64,000 nucleotides of DNA from Aphanothece sp. CMT-3BRIN-NPC111. GTDB taxonomy: Bacteria; Cyanobacteriota; Cyanobacteriia; Cyanobacteriales; JAHHGU01. This document shows, piece by piece, positions 9,799 through 19,727 of this stretch (position 1 is the first letter of the stretch; every line of letters starts with the position of its first letter). The translations under genes and the position numbers were made by a program. The notes under the pieces are model-generated. The model was not told the DNA's origin. It searched no databases and saw nothing but the letters and a program-made list of their open reading frames with translations. The stretch is from assembly GCA_019359765.1 (NCBI GenBank), contig JAHHGU010000004.1, forward strand, positions 1 to 64,000, given 5' to 3'.

Positions 9799-11283
9799 TT
9801 ACTTGTCCGGTTGCAGACTAGAAAATAGGCTTTCCCAATTATTAGAACCGCTATTTTCTCCCTCTTTGACCTCAAAGGTAACGTTGCACGCTTTGGGTTG
9901 TTCTAGCGCCTGCATACAAAGTTCAGCGACATCTTCCCGGCTCACCTGTCCCCTGATGTTGTCACCTTGCTCGAAAATCAAGTTTTTACCACCTGGTTCT
10001 TCTGTGAGCGCACAGGGTCTGATAATGGTGTAGCGCACACCACTTTCCCGCACGCTATCCTCTCCCTTCAATTTCCACGTCAAAATTCCCCCCAGTTGGT
10101 CGTTCATTCTCACCGCTGGCGGTTCTTCATCTAGATTAATTCCAGGGCGTCCAGGACGAGTTACGCCCGCTGAACTCAGCATGACGAACTGTGGTAAAGT
10201 TGCACCCCCATAAGCTTTAATCGATTCCACTTGCAAGGCAAAGCCACCCGGCTCAAACTTCGGGTTTAATTCCCCGTCATACTCAAATTTACTGAGCATC
10301 AACTGGAATGAACTAAGTTTGCTGGGATTAATTAATTCAGCCTCTTTTAAAGTTTTGGCGCGAAACACGGGAATTAAATCAGCAAAGGGGATGCGAACCG
10401 TTATCCAGCTATTGTATGCAGTATCGAAGGAATATCCGTAGCTAATACCATCCCATTTTGCCTCGGTGCGAAGAAAAAACTTATATCGCTTCCCGTCTCC
10501 TTTGACGCGCAACTCTATACCTTCAAACCCACTTAAGTTAATTGCTGGTTCAAGGTTTCGGGTTCTGACTGAAGCAAAGCCGCCAGAGTTAGCAGTAGAT
10601 ACATTGCCAGTGAATAAAGCTGCGTTGTCGATAAGTTGCATGGTACTTTCACTCACGCCACCCATCACTACGTCATCCACAGCGCCCCAAGTATCTTTGA
10701 GTTCATCTGATGGTTTGGTAAAATCGAAAATAAGTTTTTCTGTTGCTGGACTCAGATGCTGGGCAGCAGCTTGCACCAGATTTTTTACTCCCTGATATTC
10801 CACATTTTCAGGGGTGTCTCCCACAACTTCTGGTTGGTAAAACTTGATACCCTGATAATACTTAGCCCGATCTGGCGTGTCTCCCTCGACAGGTTGTACT
10901 CTCACACCCGTACAGCACACCACGGCTGTAACGTCGTTCATGACTTGGGCGGTTAAGGTTGCTGGTATTGTGATGTCACCCTCGATTAATTCAACGTTAT
11001 CGCCAAGTATTTCTTTGGCCCTAGTGGCATCTCTGACGAGCGATCGCACATTATAACCACGCTCAAGTAGTCGTCGCACGACTCGCTTACCAACACCGCC
11101 CGTAGCCCCAGCTACCAGTATCACTCCCACTCTGTTTCCTCCAGCTGATATGTCTTTATTATCCTGGGTACGACCTTGCAGCAACTTAGTTAGGCAGTTG
11201 AAGAAAGGAATAACCTCGAAGTAGGCAAGCGTTTTTACAAACCTGCCGAAATCCCATTGGGAGCGATCGTTTGGATTGGACAT
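9799..11283 (-). CDS. NAD(P)-binding reductase with nested CIA30 domain
   Basis: The N-terminal extended SDR/NmrA-like Rossmann domain carries the nucleotide motif GATGGVGKR near residue 60. A CIA30-type domain (about residues 170-355, from LIFDFTKPSDELKDTWGAVDD to the AYGG segment) is inserted, and the Rossmann fold then resumes (FVMLSSAGVTRPGRPG, YTIIRPCALTEEPGG). CIA30 is named for a complex I assembly factor; cyanobacterial and plant fusions of this type occur, and their reaction is not established. At 494 residues it is complete. The start ATG at 11283 is the only good one. Confidence 0.85.
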   Translation of the reverse strand: MSNPNDRSQWDFGRFVKTLAYFEVIPFFNCLTKLLQGRTQDNKDISAGGNRVGVILVAGATGGVGKRVVRRLLERGYNVRSLVRDATRAKEILGDNVELIEGDITIPATLTAQVMNDVTAVVCCTGVRVQPVEGDTPDRAKYYQGIKFYQPEVVGDTPENVEYQGVKNLVQAAAQHLSPATEKLIFDFTKPSDELKDTWGAVDDVVMGGVSESTMQLIDNAALFTGNVSTANSGGFASVRTRNLEPAINLSGFEGIELRVKGDGKRYKFFLRTEAKWDGISYGYSFDTAYNSWITVRIPFADLIPVFRAKTLKEAELINPSKLSSFQLMLSKFEYDGELNPKFEPGGFALQVESIKAYGGATLPQFVMLSSAGVTRPGRPGINLDEEPPAVRMNDQLGGILTWKLKGEDSVRESGVRYTIIRPCALTEEPGGKNLIFEQGDNIRGQVSREDVAELCMQALEQPKACNVTFEVKEGENSGSNNWESLFSSLQPDK

Positions 11284-11351
11284 TTTCTTTTCTAGCTCAC
11301 TTCTGATCTAAGTTTCCGGCTATGTTTTTTGATAGCAGATACAATTAAGCG

Positions 11352-11924
11352 ATGCCGCAGAAAACTCCAGCAACAATTGAAACCAAAGGGGCGGACGCAG
11401 AGACATCGCCCTTATTGATAGTGGACTTAGACGGTACGGTGAGGGCACCCCTCTCAGGTAACAAGTTTATCCAGCGTCCACGCGATCAACAAATTATCAG
11501 TGGTGCAGAAGGAGCGATCGCTTATTTCGCGGCTACAGGCTGGAAGATTGTTGGCGTAACAAATCAAGCGGGTGTTGCCAGCGGCAAAAAGTCTCTTCAA
11601 AGTTGTATAAAAGAGCAGCAATATACTTTAAATTTATTACCTGAGATAGAAGAGATTTATTTTTGCCCAGATTTTGAGGGGAGGAAGTGTTTTTGTGTAA
11701 CTCGCGGTGAAGTTGATAATTACAGCAAGCACCGAGAGTCTGGAAAATTTCGTAAACCTAACGCAGGAATGTTGAAGCTGGCGATAGAGAGGCACTCACC
11801 AAATAAGGTTTTAATGATTGGCGATCGCACTGAAGATAAGGAAGCAGCACAAGCGGCAAAAATCAAATTTCAGCAAGCGGAAAACTGGCGGCGAACCTAT
11901 GGCGATGCCGCTACATTTTCCTAG
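11352..11924 (+). CDS. HAD-IIIA family phosphatase
   Basis: Haloacid-dehalogenase-fold hydrolase of the IIIA/histidinol-phosphatase-like group. Motif I is VDLDGTV (residue about 24), motif II is VTNQAG, and motifs III/IV are KPNAGM and IGDRTEDKEAA. A CPDFEGRKCFC segment replaces the usual zinc loop of GmhB-type enzymes, with three cysteines and no obvious histidine. Substrate unknown; candidates are a sugar phosphate or polynucleotide 5'/3' phosphate. It is divergent from the CIA30 reductase, with about 70 bases between them. Confidence 0.75.
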   Translation: MPQKTPATIETKGADAETSPLLIVDLDGTVRAPLSGNKFIQRPRDQQIISGAEGAIAYFAATGWKIVGVTNQAGVASGKKSLQSCIKEQQYTLNLLPEIEEIYFCPDFEGRKCFCVTRGEVDNYSKHRESGKFRKPNAGMLKLAIERHSPNKVLMIGDRTEDKEAAQAAKIKFQQAENWRRTYGDAATFS

Positions 11925-12005
11925 ATTTGAAACCACAAATAATATTTTTTCCTGTGTCTTTATAGCAGCAGGAGCCTTATCCTAATTTTGCCAAATTTAT
12001 GTTTT

Positions 12006-12125
12006 TATAGCAGTTGCCATAAGAGTGCTTGACAATCGACCTTACCCTAATGCACCCAGAGACGCCCTGTCAGGGCGTCTCTACTTTCTGTATGTTTGCT
12101 AAAAGCTAACTGAAGGATTGCTATA
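12006..12125. repeat. Dispersed repeat family 1, copy A
   Basis: Begins TATAGCAGTTGCCAT and ends ATTGCTATA, so the ends form an imperfect inverted repeat. Internal blocks GACAATCGACCT and GCTAAAAGCTAA are shared with the copies at 18568-18660 and 25171-25275. This copy is longest because a GAGACG hairpin (12058-12082) is nested in it. The gap 11925-12155 otherwise holds nothing else I recognise. Confidence 0.75.
12058..12082. repeat. GAGACG hairpin nested in repeat copy A
   Basis: Perfect 10-bp stem AGAGACGCCC/GGGCGTCTCT with the loop TGTCA. Absent from the other two copies of the surrounding repeat, so it looks like a later insertion. Confidence 0.6.
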
Positions 12126-12155
12126 CAAGTAAAAGCTTGGTTATTACTTTCGCAG

Positions 12156-12542
12156 CTAACCTTTCAATTGGGACATCAGATGCGCTTCATTCCAGTAAGC
12201 AGACACCTGTTGAATCTTTCCTGCGTCGTTAATTTCAAAAACACTAATTCCCTCAGTAGTGGCATTCTTGCCATTTCTTCCGACTACCCGCATTGTCCAC
12301 TTGACTGCGGCGCTATTTCCGGCAATGAAAACATTGTCTTTTGATATTTCTAGTTTCTCAAATGCACTCTTCAGTAAGCCGAAGAAATTCTGATAATCCT
12401 CATGCACTTTGCTGGGTGGATTTCCCACTGGATCGTAGGTAATGGCATCTTCTGCAAAGTTTTCGACCCACCCGTCTGGATTCATTGCTTCCATGTTGGT
12501 AAAGTAGGCAGCAACAACTTTTTCAATTGCTTCTGGTGACAT
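12156..12542 (-). CDS. NTF2-like (SnoaL/ketosteroid-isomerase fold) protein
   Basis: A 128-residue protein of the NTF2 superfamily: an N-terminal helix pair (VVAAYFTNMEAMNPDGWVENF), an AEDAITYDPVG strand with a central Asp, then a curved beta-sheet ending in VSAYWNEA. Such proteins bind small hydrophobic ligands or act as isomerases or hydrolases; the ligand here is not predictable. AGGAGA lies about seven bases before the ATG. It is followed, tail on the same strand, by unrelated genes. Confidence 0.75.
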   Translation of the reverse strand: MSPEAIEKVVAAYFTNMEAMNPDGWVENFAEDAITYDPVGNPPSKVHEDYQNFFGLLKSAFEKLEISKDNVFIAGNSAAVKWTMRVVGRNGKNATTEGISVFEINDAGKIQQVSAYWNEAHLMSQLKG

Positions 12543-12618
12543 GATTTGAATCTCCTGAAACTAAATCGACTTGTTAAGAAAGTATCTAGAACACCCCCAA
12601 CTCTTAGGATTAAGAGTC

Positions 12619-12646
12619 GTAGAGACGTCCGCCGGAACGTCTCTAC
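12619..12646. repeat. GTAGAGACGT hairpin
   Basis: Stem GTAGAGACGT/ACGTCTCTAC with the loop CCGCCGGA; a member of the GAGACG hairpin family. It sits between ispH and the NTF2-like gene on the minus-strand transcript and could stop transcription, although no T-run follows. Confidence 0.55.
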
Positions 12647-12755
12647 TGGATTTCACCGGAGCCTTCCGATAGCTGACGATCCCTCATCTAACTGCACCAC
12701 TTAAAAATCAGATGCAAGATAGCAGAAGCGATCGCTTTTTACGTCTGAAGTTTAG

Positions 12756-13970
12756 CTATGAGCCAACCCCTACAGGAGCTGCCTTAATCTCAAAAATCTT
12801 CTCTATCGCATCCTCCACGACCTTATCCGGCGTAGAAGCTCCAGAAGTAACCCCCACTACAATTGAACCATCCGGTAGCCAATTTTCCTTTACTTCCAAA
12901 TTTCCACTCAGTGGCTTATGCTCAACACGATTTCCTGAGCCAATACGCTCGGCACTGTCGATGTGATAAGAAGGAATATGGCGCTCAATGGCAATTTCTT
13001 GCAGGTGAGTGGTATTTGAGGAGTTGAAACCACCAATCACTACCATCAGATCTAGCTTTTCTTCCACTAGCTGGAACATGGCATCCTGCCGTTCCTGCGT
13101 GGCATCGCAGATGGTGTTGAAACTTTGAAAATGCTCATTTAGCTGAGTTGGACCATACTTCTTCATAATCGTGCGCTCAAACAGCTTGCCGATTTGCTCG
13201 GTTTCGCTCTTGAGCATCGTCGTCTGGTTAGCAATGCCAACCTGCTCTAAGTCTTTGTCAGGGTCAAACCCAAGGGAGTAAGCACGGCTAAATTTAGCTA
13301 GAAATTCATCCCTATCGCCCCCGTTAAGAATGTAGTTACAGACGTACTCGGCCTGTGCCATATTCAGCACCACCAGGTACTTATTAGCAAACGAACTGGT
13401 GGCCACTGTCTCTTCGTGGTTGTATTTGCCGTGGATGATGGAGGTATAATCTTTTTTCTTATGCTTCTCAACGGTATTCCAGACTTTGGAAACCCAAGGA
13501 CAGGTTGTATCGACAATTGTGCAACCCTTATCGTTGAGCAGCTGCATTTCCTGAACGCTAGCCCCAAACGCGGGCAAAATCACTACATCACCAGTGTCAA
13601 CAACGGAGAAATCTTTCTCGCCCTCGCTTATAGATATGAACCCAACCTGCATTTCTCGTAAGCGCTGATTCACAGAAGGGTTGTGAATAATTTCATTGGT
13701 AATCCATATCCGCTGTGTGGGGAAATGCTGGCGGGTTTCGTAAGCCATAGCCACAGCTCGCTCAACGCCCCAACAAAAGCCAAACGCCTCTGCAAGCCGG
13801 ATAGTGACGTTACCGCGTTGCAGCCTGTAGTTGTTATCTCGGATTTGCTGAATTAAAGGGCTTTGATATTCTGACTTGAGGGCATCGGCTACTTCTGTTT
13901 CGTAACCAAATCCCTTGCGATGGTAATTTTCCGACTGTTGGAGTGACCGTTTGAAGGCTTTCGTATCCAT
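12756..13970 (-). CDS. ispH: 4-hydroxy-3-methylbut-2-enyl diphosphate reductase
   Basis: Last step of the MEP isoprenoid pathway: an iron-sulfur enzyme giving IPP and DMAPP. Conserved cysteines that should hold the cluster lie in [11 protein letters not shown] (about 66), [11 protein letters not shown] (about 157) and [11 protein letters not shown] (about 289). The active-site [11 protein letters not shown] and the histidines of [11 protein letters not shown] are present. At 404 residues, with an N-terminal extension of about 50, it matches the cyanobacterial/plant type rather than the roughly 310-residue E. coli form. ATG start. Firm. Confidence 0.95.
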   Translation of the reverse strand: MDTKAFKRSLQQSENYHRKGFGYETEVADALKSEYQSPLIQQIRDNNYRLQRGNVTIRLAEAFGFCWGVERAVAMAYETRQHFPTQRIWITNEIIHNPSVNQRLREMQVGFISISEGEKDFSVVDTGDVVILPAFGASVQEMQLLNDKGCTIVDTTCPWVSKVWNTVEKHKKKDYTSIIHGKYNHEETVATSSFANKYLVVLNMAQAEYVCNYILNGGDRDEFLAKFSRAYSLGFDPDKDLEQVGIANQTTMLKSETEQIGKLFERTIMKKYGPTQLNEHFQSFNTICDATQERQDAMFQLVEEKLDLMVVIGGFNSSNTTHLQEIAIERHIPSYHIDSAERIGSGNRVEHKPLSGNLEVKENWLPDGSIVVGVTSGASTPDKVVEDAIEKIFEIKAAPVGVGS

Positions 13971-14059
13971 TTAGCAACTGTCCCTGAGATGACTGCTATC
14001 ACTAGCTTAATTTCACCCGCCCATAAAATACCTAGACAACTATGCAGGTTGATAGTTGC

Positions 14060-14881
14060 TTATTGTAGCTTTAAGGGGCTAAAGCTCTGGAGGGCTGCTC
14101 CCCAAATCAAGTAGCCTTGGCGACTCAGGTGCAAGCCATCTGTACTCAGTTCCGGTCGTAAATTGCCTTGGGCATCTGTAAACAGCGGTTGTAAATCTAG
14201 ATAAAGTGCGCCTTCTTGGGCGGCGATCGCACTTATTTTCCGATTCATTTCCCGAATGCTGCTGTTGGGAATTTTCGATAGGCGATCGCGGCTTTCTTTG
14301 GTTGAACTTGTCCCAACGTGGGGCAAAATCGACTGGATGACAATTTGGGACTGGGGATGAACCTGCCGTAGGTAGCGAATAATTTGTTGCTGGTTCGCCA
14401 AAACCGTTTCGCCTTTCATTCCTCGCAGCAGATCGTTGATACCGATCATCACAAAAATAACTTCAGGCTGAGTCTGGTCAAACAGATGCAATCGTCTCAG
14501 CAACCCAGCGGAAGTCTCTCCAGAAATTCCCTGATTGAGCCAAGTGCGCTTTGGGGGCAACAAAGTGATAGGAAACGACTGGCTCAATGAGTCCCCAGCC
14601 AATACGGTTAAGTTTTGGGGCTGTTTTAGGGCTGCTACCTTAGCTTCCCGCCCCAGCAGGGCTATCCATTGCTCGTAACTCATCTGCTGGCTTGGTCCTA
14701 AATCAGGTATCTGAGGCAACCTATTACTAGGAAGGCTAAGTTTAGTAGCATCACTAGCTTGGGAGCTAGCAGGTAGATTGTTATACCCTAGCAACAACAG
14801 GATAACAGGAAGCATCAACAACCTATTAGAAGCTAGGGATAACAAGGCCCAAGTAGGAAAAGTCTTCAGAAGAGTAGACAC
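14060..14881 (-). CDS. SGNH/GDSL-family esterase or lipase, membrane-anchored or exported
   Basis: Block I is VLAGDSLSQSFP (Ser nucleophile, about residue 97), block II is GISGETSAG, block III is IGINDLLRG and block V is DGLHLSRQGY with catalytic Asp and His, so all SGNH elements are present. A hydrophobic stretch (LLSLASNRLLMLPVILLLLGY) in the first 35 residues suggests a signal anchor, placing the enzyme in the periplasm. Substrate not predictable (acyl or acetyl esters). GTG start with weak ribosome binding. The gene ends just after ispH's upstream region on the same strand, with a gap of about 90 bases. Confidence 0.82.
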   Translation of the reverse strand: MSTLLKTFPTWALLSLASNRLLMLPVILLLLGYNNLPASSQASDATKLSLPSNRLPQIPDLGPSQQMSYEQWIALLGREAKVAALKQPQNLTVLAGDSLSQSFPITLLPPKRTWLNQGISGETSAGLLRRLHLFDQTQPEVIFVMIGINDLLRGMKGETVLANQQQIIRYLRQVHPQSQIVIQSILPHVGTSSTKESRDRLSKIPNSSIREMNRKISAIAAQEGALYLDLQPLFTDAQGNLRPELSTDGLHLSRQGYLIWGAALQSFSPLKLQ

Positions 14882-14924
14882 GCTTATCAGATTCAGCAGG
14901 ATTGGAATCAGATTTTACCTGGGT

Positions 14925-16430
14925 TCAGGCTGTTTTATCCATAAAACTAAACCCAGAAGTAAATTCCTCTCCATAACCTTCTTCACCATGTTCGTTGATA
15001 TCCAGACCTTGGTCTTCAGCCATAGGCTTGACCCGCAGGCTCATGACAGCGCCCAGAATCTTGAGGATGACAAAGGTGCCAGCTGCCGCAAATATATAAG
15101 TTGCGATTACACCCACTATTTGTTCTACCAATTGCCCTGGATTGCCATACAGTAAGCCATTGTCTCCTGCCTCATTAACTGCTTTAGTGGCAAAAATACC
15201 TGTCAAAATTGCGCCCACCGTACCACCGACACCGTGGATAGAATAGGTGTCCAGAGAGTCATCAAAGTGCAACTTTACCCGGATGCTGACAGCAAAGAAA
15301 CAGCAAAGAGAGGTGATTGAACCGATGAGGATAGCCCCAATGGGAGTCACATATCCTGCGGCTGGGGTAACACCTACCAGCCCTCCTAAAAAGCCGCTCG
15401 CAATTCCAATCGCGGTTGGTTTGCTCCTCAGTGCCCATTCTAAAATTATCCAGGTAAGACCCCCAGCCGCACTGGCTACCATCGTCGCCACAAAGGCTAC
15501 AGTTGCCAATGATCCTGCTGTTAAAGCACTACCGGCATTAAAGCCGAACCAGCCGAACCAGAGCAAGCCAATTCCCAGTAATACATAGGGTACGTTATGA
15601 GGTGCAGCGGGTTGCGTTGGGTAGTTTTTGCGTGAACCAATCACCAACACCGCGACTAAAGCAGAAACGCCAGAGCTGATGTGTACGACTGTACCGCCAG
15701 CAAAGTCCAAAGCGCCTAAAGTACCGATCCAGCCTTTGCCCCAAACCCAGTGAGCTAAGGGAGGGTAGATAAAGGTAGACCAAAGAATTACAAACCAGAA
15801 ATATGCCTTGAAACTCATCCGCTCCACGATCGCCCCTGAGATTAGGGCTGGTGTGATGATGGCGAACATCATCTGGTAAACCATAAAGACTTGGTGCGGA
15901 ATTGTGCCAGCATAACCCACTGGATCTGGTGCGTCGAAGGCGACGTTGTTCAAGAACAGCCAGTTTAAGCCACCAATGAGGGGGTTGGCTGTATAAGCGG
16001 GATCGGCTCCAGGATTTAAGGCAACGGGTGCAAAGGCTAAACTATAACCCCAAAGCACCCATGTCACACCTACCAGTGCCATGAGGATGAGGCTCATCAT
16101 CATGGTGTTGAGAACGTTGCGCGATCGCACCAGTCCCCCATAGAAAAACGCCAGCCCTGGTGTCATCAAAAGTACGAGTGCTGACGAAACCAGCATGAAT
16201 GCTGTATCGCCAGTATCGATCGTAGGAGCAGCAGATTCTGCTGGCGAAGCTTCTTGACGAGAAGCATCTTCAGGAGTAGATGGTGCAGGCGAAGCCGATG
16301 CTGGTGTGGTTACTTGAGCAGCCGGAGATGCACTGGGAGAGGCATCTTGAGCCAGTGCATTTTCCACAAAAGGACCACCCAGCAGCAGACACAGTGAGAT
16401 TATCCAAGCAATTAGAACTTTCTTGAGCAC
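14925..16430 (-). CDS. amt: Ammonium transporter (Amt family), signal-peptide form
   Basis: Eleven-helix ammonium/ammonia channel of the plasma membrane. A signal peptide (about residues 1-28, cut after ALA) is followed by an unusual Pro/Ala/Ser-rich linker of about 45 residues before the first helix at TAFMLVSSALVLLMTPGLAFFYGG. The twin pore histidines are expected in the HISSGVSALVA and DTYSIHGVGGT segments. The C-terminal tail carries GLDINEHGEEGYG, the AmtB/GlnK-interacting region. GTG start with AAGGA nine bases before. An NtcA-type box lies at 16507-16520, just after the terminator of the upstream amt gene. Confidence 0.93.
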   Translation of the reverse strand: MLKKVLIAWIISLCLLLGGPFVENALAQDASPSASPAAQVTTPASASPAPSTPEDASRQEASPAESAAPTIDTGDTAFMLVSSALVLLMTPGLAFFYGGLVRSRNVLNTMMMSLILMALVGVTWVLWGYSLAFAPVALNPGADPAYTANPLIGGLNWLFLNNVAFDAPDPVGYAGTIPHQVFMVYQMMFAIITPALISGAIVERMSFKAYFWFVILWSTFIYPPLAHWVWGKGWIGTLGALDFAGGTVVHISSGVSALVAVLVIGSRKNYPTQPAAPHNVPYVLLGIGLLWFGWFGFNAGSALTAGSLATVAFVATMVASAAGGLTWIILEWALRSKPTAIGIASGFLGGLVGVTPAAGYVTPIGAILIGSITSLCCFFAVSIRVKLHFDDSLDTYSIHGVGGTVGAILTGIFATKAVNEAGDNGLLYGNPGQLVEQIVGVIATYIFAAAGTFVILKILGAVMSLRVKPMAEDQGLDINEHGEEGYGEEFTSGFSFMDKTA

Positions 16431-16506
16431 TTATTTGGTTCCTTGCAATCGTCTTACTGTTGGGATAAGCAAATCTAATTCAACGAATTAGGAAGGGATA
16501 AATTCT

Positions 16507-16520
16507 GTATCATAGATTAC
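16507..16520 (-). promoter_or_regulatory. Candidate NtcA box for the downstream amt gene
   Basis: GTA-TCATAGAT-TAC is an exact GTA-N8-TAC, the NtcA consensus, 77 bases before the GTG start. A clean TAN3T -10 box at the canonical 20-24-base spacing is not evident (the nearest is about 29 bases), so activation is plausible but unproven. Confidence 0.5.
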
Positions 16521-16522
16521 AT

Positions 16523-16569
16523 AAAAACAGAACCGACCCAGATCCCTAAAAGTCGGGGTCTGGGTCGGT
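16523..16569 (-). terminator. Intrinsic terminator of the upstream amt gene
   Basis: A 15-bp stem ACCGACCCAGATCCC/GGGGTCTGGGTCGGT with one G-T pair and an 8-base loop, followed on the minus strand by CTGTTTTTATG. It separates the two amt units, so they are probably transcribed independently. Confidence 0.85.
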
Positions 16570-16610
16570 ATCTATAAAATCGAGCTGCAAACGCTACTTT
16601 TAAAAGCTTC

Positions 16611-18236
16611 CTACAAGCTACTGGGTAAATCACCTGAGCGTTTAGTCATACCACTGTAGGTATCACTATCAGCAAACCCAACTGTGCTTGCTTCCTTAGC
16701 AAATCCATTGTAGGCTTCCATGCCGTGTTCCCCAATATCTAAGCCTTGGATTTCCTCTTCGCGAGATACTCGGACACCCAGGGTAGCCTTAAGCGCCAAC
16801 CAGAATATCGTGCTCAGGAGAACGGTTATGCCTCCTACGGCAAGAATGCCAACAACTTGAGGAATGACCTGTGTTAGACCACCGCCCAATAGTAAGCCTT
16901 TAGCAGGACCTGTCGTATACCAAGAGTAAGTTGCTACATTTGGGCCAACAGCGAATAAACCCACTGCTAAAGTACCCCAGATGCCACAGATGAGGTGAAC
17001 TGAGGTAGCGCCTACGGGGTCATCAATTTTAATTTTGTCAAAGAAGGTAACGGAGAAAACCACCACAACTCCGGCAACCAGGCCAATAATGAAAGCACTG
17101 CCAATGCTGATGTAAGCACAGGATGCTGTAACGGCAACCAAACCAGCCAAAATGCCATTGATAATCATTGAAAGATCCGGCTTACCCAGGTAAACCCAAG
17201 CTGTAATTGTAGCGGCAATTCCACCAACAGCACCGGCCATATTGGTTGTCAGAGCAATGTGAGCGATCGCATTGGGATCGGCAGCCATCGTTGAACCTGG
17301 GTTAAAACCAAACCAGCCCAACCACAGAATTAAACAGCCCAAGGTGGCTATACTCATGTTGTGACCGGGGATGGCAAGGGTTTGACCACCCTGATATTTA
17401 CCGATGCGTGGCCCCAAAAATGCTGCTCCCATTAGGGCAGCCCAGCCACCCACTGAGTGAACCACGGTTGAACCAGCAAAATCATAGAAACCCATATCTG
17501 CCAGCCAGCCACCACCCCAGATCCAGTGTCCGGTAATGGCGTAGGCGATACCCACGAGTAAGAGACTGAAGATTAAGAAGTCAACAAACTTAATCCGTTC
17601 TGCAACAGCTCCAGAGACAATCGTGGCAGCGGTTCCCGCAAATACTAGCTGAAATAAAAACTTGGCGTTCAGCGGTACGCCTGCCCACTTAAGAGAACCA
17701 AAGATGCCTTGATAAGCATCTCCCGTCGCGGGGCTGTTATCTGCTCCGTTGAGGAAAAAGCCACTGGTGCCAATTAAGTCATTGCCATCCCCGAACATCA
17801 AGCCAAAACCAATTGCCCAAAATGCGATGGTGGCGAGAGCAAATACAACCAAATTTTTGGCTAGAACATTGACGGCGTTTTTCTGGCGACAGAAGCCAGT
17901 TTCTAACATACAAAAGCCAGCATTCATGAAGAACACTAGGAAGGCGGCGACCGCTACCCACAAGGTGTCCAAAGCTACCTTTAACTCTGTTGTCGTCGGT
18001 CCAGCAGCAGCAACAGGAGGAGCATCTTGGGCAACAGCCACGTAACCCCACGCCAGCAAAATCAGGCTAGCCAGAGGAATACAAGCTTGCCAACTTGGAG
18101 ACAGCCGTTTTATAGCAAATCGCCAGTTATGGAAATGCTTGGAAGTCCGGGGAAAGTGGAAGTGCAAAATAGCAGGCGATCGCCTATTTTTAGTTCTTGG
18201 CTTCTTCTTTGTGAGTTTTAGCTGAGACATATTCAT
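16611..18236 (-). CDS. amt: Ammonium transporter (Amt family), long N-terminus
   Basis: Second Amt paralogue, 541 residues. A basic N-terminal extension of about 45 residues ([11 protein letters not shown]) precedes a hydrophobic segment ([21 protein letters not shown]) that looks like a signal peptide. The Amt core begins at [24 protein letters not shown]. The histidine-bearing pore helices are [17 protein letters not shown] and [14 protein letters not shown]. The tail holds [18 protein letters not shown], a PII-contact motif. The annotated ATG may be upstream of the true start. An NtcA-type box lies about 285 bases upstream and a strong terminator follows. Confidence 0.93.
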   Translation of the reverse strand: MNMSQLKLTKKKPRTKNRRSPAILHFHFPRTSKHFHNWRFAIKRLSPSWQACIPLASLILLAWGYVAVAQDAPPVAAAGPTTTELKVALDTLWVAVAAFLVFFMNAGFCMLETGFCRQKNAVNVLAKNLVVFALATIAFWAIGFGLMFGDGNDLIGTSGFFLNGADNSPATGDAYQGIFGSLKWAGVPLNAKFLFQLVFAGTAATIVSGAVAERIKFVDFLIFSLLLVGIAYAITGHWIWGGGWLADMGFYDFAGSTVVHSVGGWAALMGAAFLGPRIGKYQGGQTLAIPGHNMSIATLGCLILWLGWFGFNPGSTMAADPNAIAHIALTTNMAGAVGGIAATITAWVYLGKPDLSMIINGILAGLVAVTASCAYISIGSAFIIGLVAGVVVVFSVTFFDKIKIDDPVGATSVHLICGIWGTLAVGLFAVGPNVATYSWYTTGPAKGLLLGGGLTQVIPQVVGILAVGGITVLLSTIFWLALKATLGVRVSREEEIQGLDIGEHGMEAYNGFAKEASTVGFADSDTYSGMTKRSGDLPSSL

Positions 18237-18520
18237 TGAACTTTTATTACTGGAAAAAACACATCCAACGCTTTAGCCCAGGAGCTATCAATCAAGTCAA
18301 TTAGAGCTAGGGTCTGTTTTAGCTTTCGCCTTATTTTCACTGAACTTTACACCGGGGGTTGTTCTACTACTGGAACTCTCTGCTGGCTTGTAAAGGCACT
18401 TGTGGTCTTCAAAACCGTAGAGAAAACACAACAGCGATTCAAGACGTCTACAGCCTCTTGAAGAATGTCAATTCCGCTTTTTAATTTCCAAAATCTTGTA
18501 TTTATAGAAATAATATTTCT

Positions 18521-18534
18521 GTATCACTAGATAC
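18521..18534 (-). promoter_or_regulatory. Candidate NtcA box for the long amt gene
   Basis: GTA-TCACTAGA-TAC is an exact GTA-N8-TAC. On the minus strand TATAAAT begins 14 bases downstream, closer than the usual 20-24. A further inverted repeat, AGAAATA/TATTTCT-like, adjoins it. It implies a leader of roughly 240 bases before the ATG at 18236. The gap 18237-18740 otherwise contains only repeat copy B. Confidence 0.5.
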
Positions 18535-18567
18535 ATTTTTAAGTTGTCAAGCTCTAAAAGGACTACA

Positions 18568-18660
18568 TATAGCAGTTGCCTTGTCGGGAAGAGTGAGAAT
18601 CGACCTCGCCCCCAGGCACACTCCAGATGCAGCTCTCACTGCTAAAAGCTAATTGCTATA
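18568..18660. repeat. Dispersed repeat family 1, copy B
   Basis: Starts TATAGCAGTTGCC, contains GAGAATCGACCTCGCCC and GCTAAAAGCTAATTGCTATA; 93 bases, the shortest copy, and so probably closest to the basic unit. It lies between purE and the long amt gene. Confidence 0.75.
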
Positions 18661-18740
18661 GAAAGTATTAAGGCAGCACCTACAAATCTATCTAGGAAGT
18701 TAGATGATTTTCATCAGTACTGCTGCTATAATTAATCGTT

Positions 18741-19262
18741 TTAATTGTTGTTTTTCAGGTATTGCTTGTAGCCCATTTCATCTAGCCGCGTTTGCTTCTC
18801 AATGACAGATTGAGCTAAAGCTTGGCGATACTCCTGGACTCGCTCTAGTAATTCTTGCTGGTGGGATGCCAAAATCTGTACAGCTAGTAACCCAGCATTT
18901 TTAGCATTGCCAATGGCGACTGTGGCTACTGGAATTCCCGCAGGCATTTGCACGATTGAGTAGAGAGAATCAACCCCCTGTAAGTGACGGCTGACCACAG
19001 GCACCCCAATCACAGGTAGTGGAGTCAGAGCGGCAACCATACCAGGTAGATGTGCGGCTCCACCAGCACCAGCGATAATCACCTTGATGCCGCGTTGGTG
19101 GGCGCTCTGGGCGTATTCCACCATGCGTTCGGGCGTGCGGTGGGCAGAGACAATTGCCACTTCACAAGGGACACCGAATTCTTCACAAACTGCGATCGCG
19201 TCCTGCATAGTGGGCAAATCGGAATCGCTACCCATGATAATGCCAATTAACGGTTGATTCAT
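18741..19262 (-). CDS. purE: N5-carboxyaminoimidazole ribonucleotide mutase (PurE class I)
   Basis: Purine biosynthesis: converts N5-CAIR to CAIR. The sequence shows the PurE signature [36 protein letters not shown] and [33 protein letters not shown], all in the expected order. The 173-residue length fits, with a slightly long lysine-rich C-terminus. ATG start. No purK is adjacent, so the gene stands alone here. Confidence 0.95.
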   Translation of the reverse strand: MNQPLIGIIMGSDSDLPTMQDAIAVCEEFGVPCEVAIVSAHRTPERMVEYAQSAHQRGIKVIIAGAGGAAHLPGMVAALTPLPVIGVPVVSRHLQGVDSLYSIVQMPAGIPVATVAIGNAKNAGLLAVQILASHQQELLERVQEYRQALAQSVIEKQTRLDEMGYKQYLKNNN

Positions 19263-19727
19263 GCTGTTTTTTAGGGGCTAGTACAACAGGCACTAAAATT
19301 TGTTGCCTATGAAAGAGAGTACAGGTCGTTGGAACCTTTTAAACAGTTGAATCGTCTCGGGATATCAGGAAAGGAGTTAAGGCTCTTTACAGCAGGTTCT
19401 TTACGACCAGATGCACTAGGGGCTAAAAAATGTCAAGTTCAAATTAAGCCAATAGCTAATAGCCACTAGAGCATATATAACCGCTGCATTTATATTTTGA
19501 TAAATGACAGCAGGTGCCAGACATCTTATGGATCGGTGATTTGTACCCTGACTTACTCCTCGATTAGTGGTTAAGCATCTAGTTTATTCACAGCAAAAAA
19601 TGAGATAGGAGCTAAGAGATAAGATGTAAGAGATAAAACAATTTATTCCTGTAGGTAGAACAAAATACAACCCTATTAAGGGTAAGTATTGTAAATAAGA
19701 TAATAAAGGTTTTGGAGGATTTTGTTA
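19263..19727. other. Gene-free region between purE and the SLH gene
   Basis: About 460 bases forming the divergent upstream region. An operator-like dyad AATAC-N2-CCCT...AGGG-N3-GTATT lies at 19664-19690, about 40 bases before the SLH start. No RNA gene or conserved frame recognised. Confidence 0.3.
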
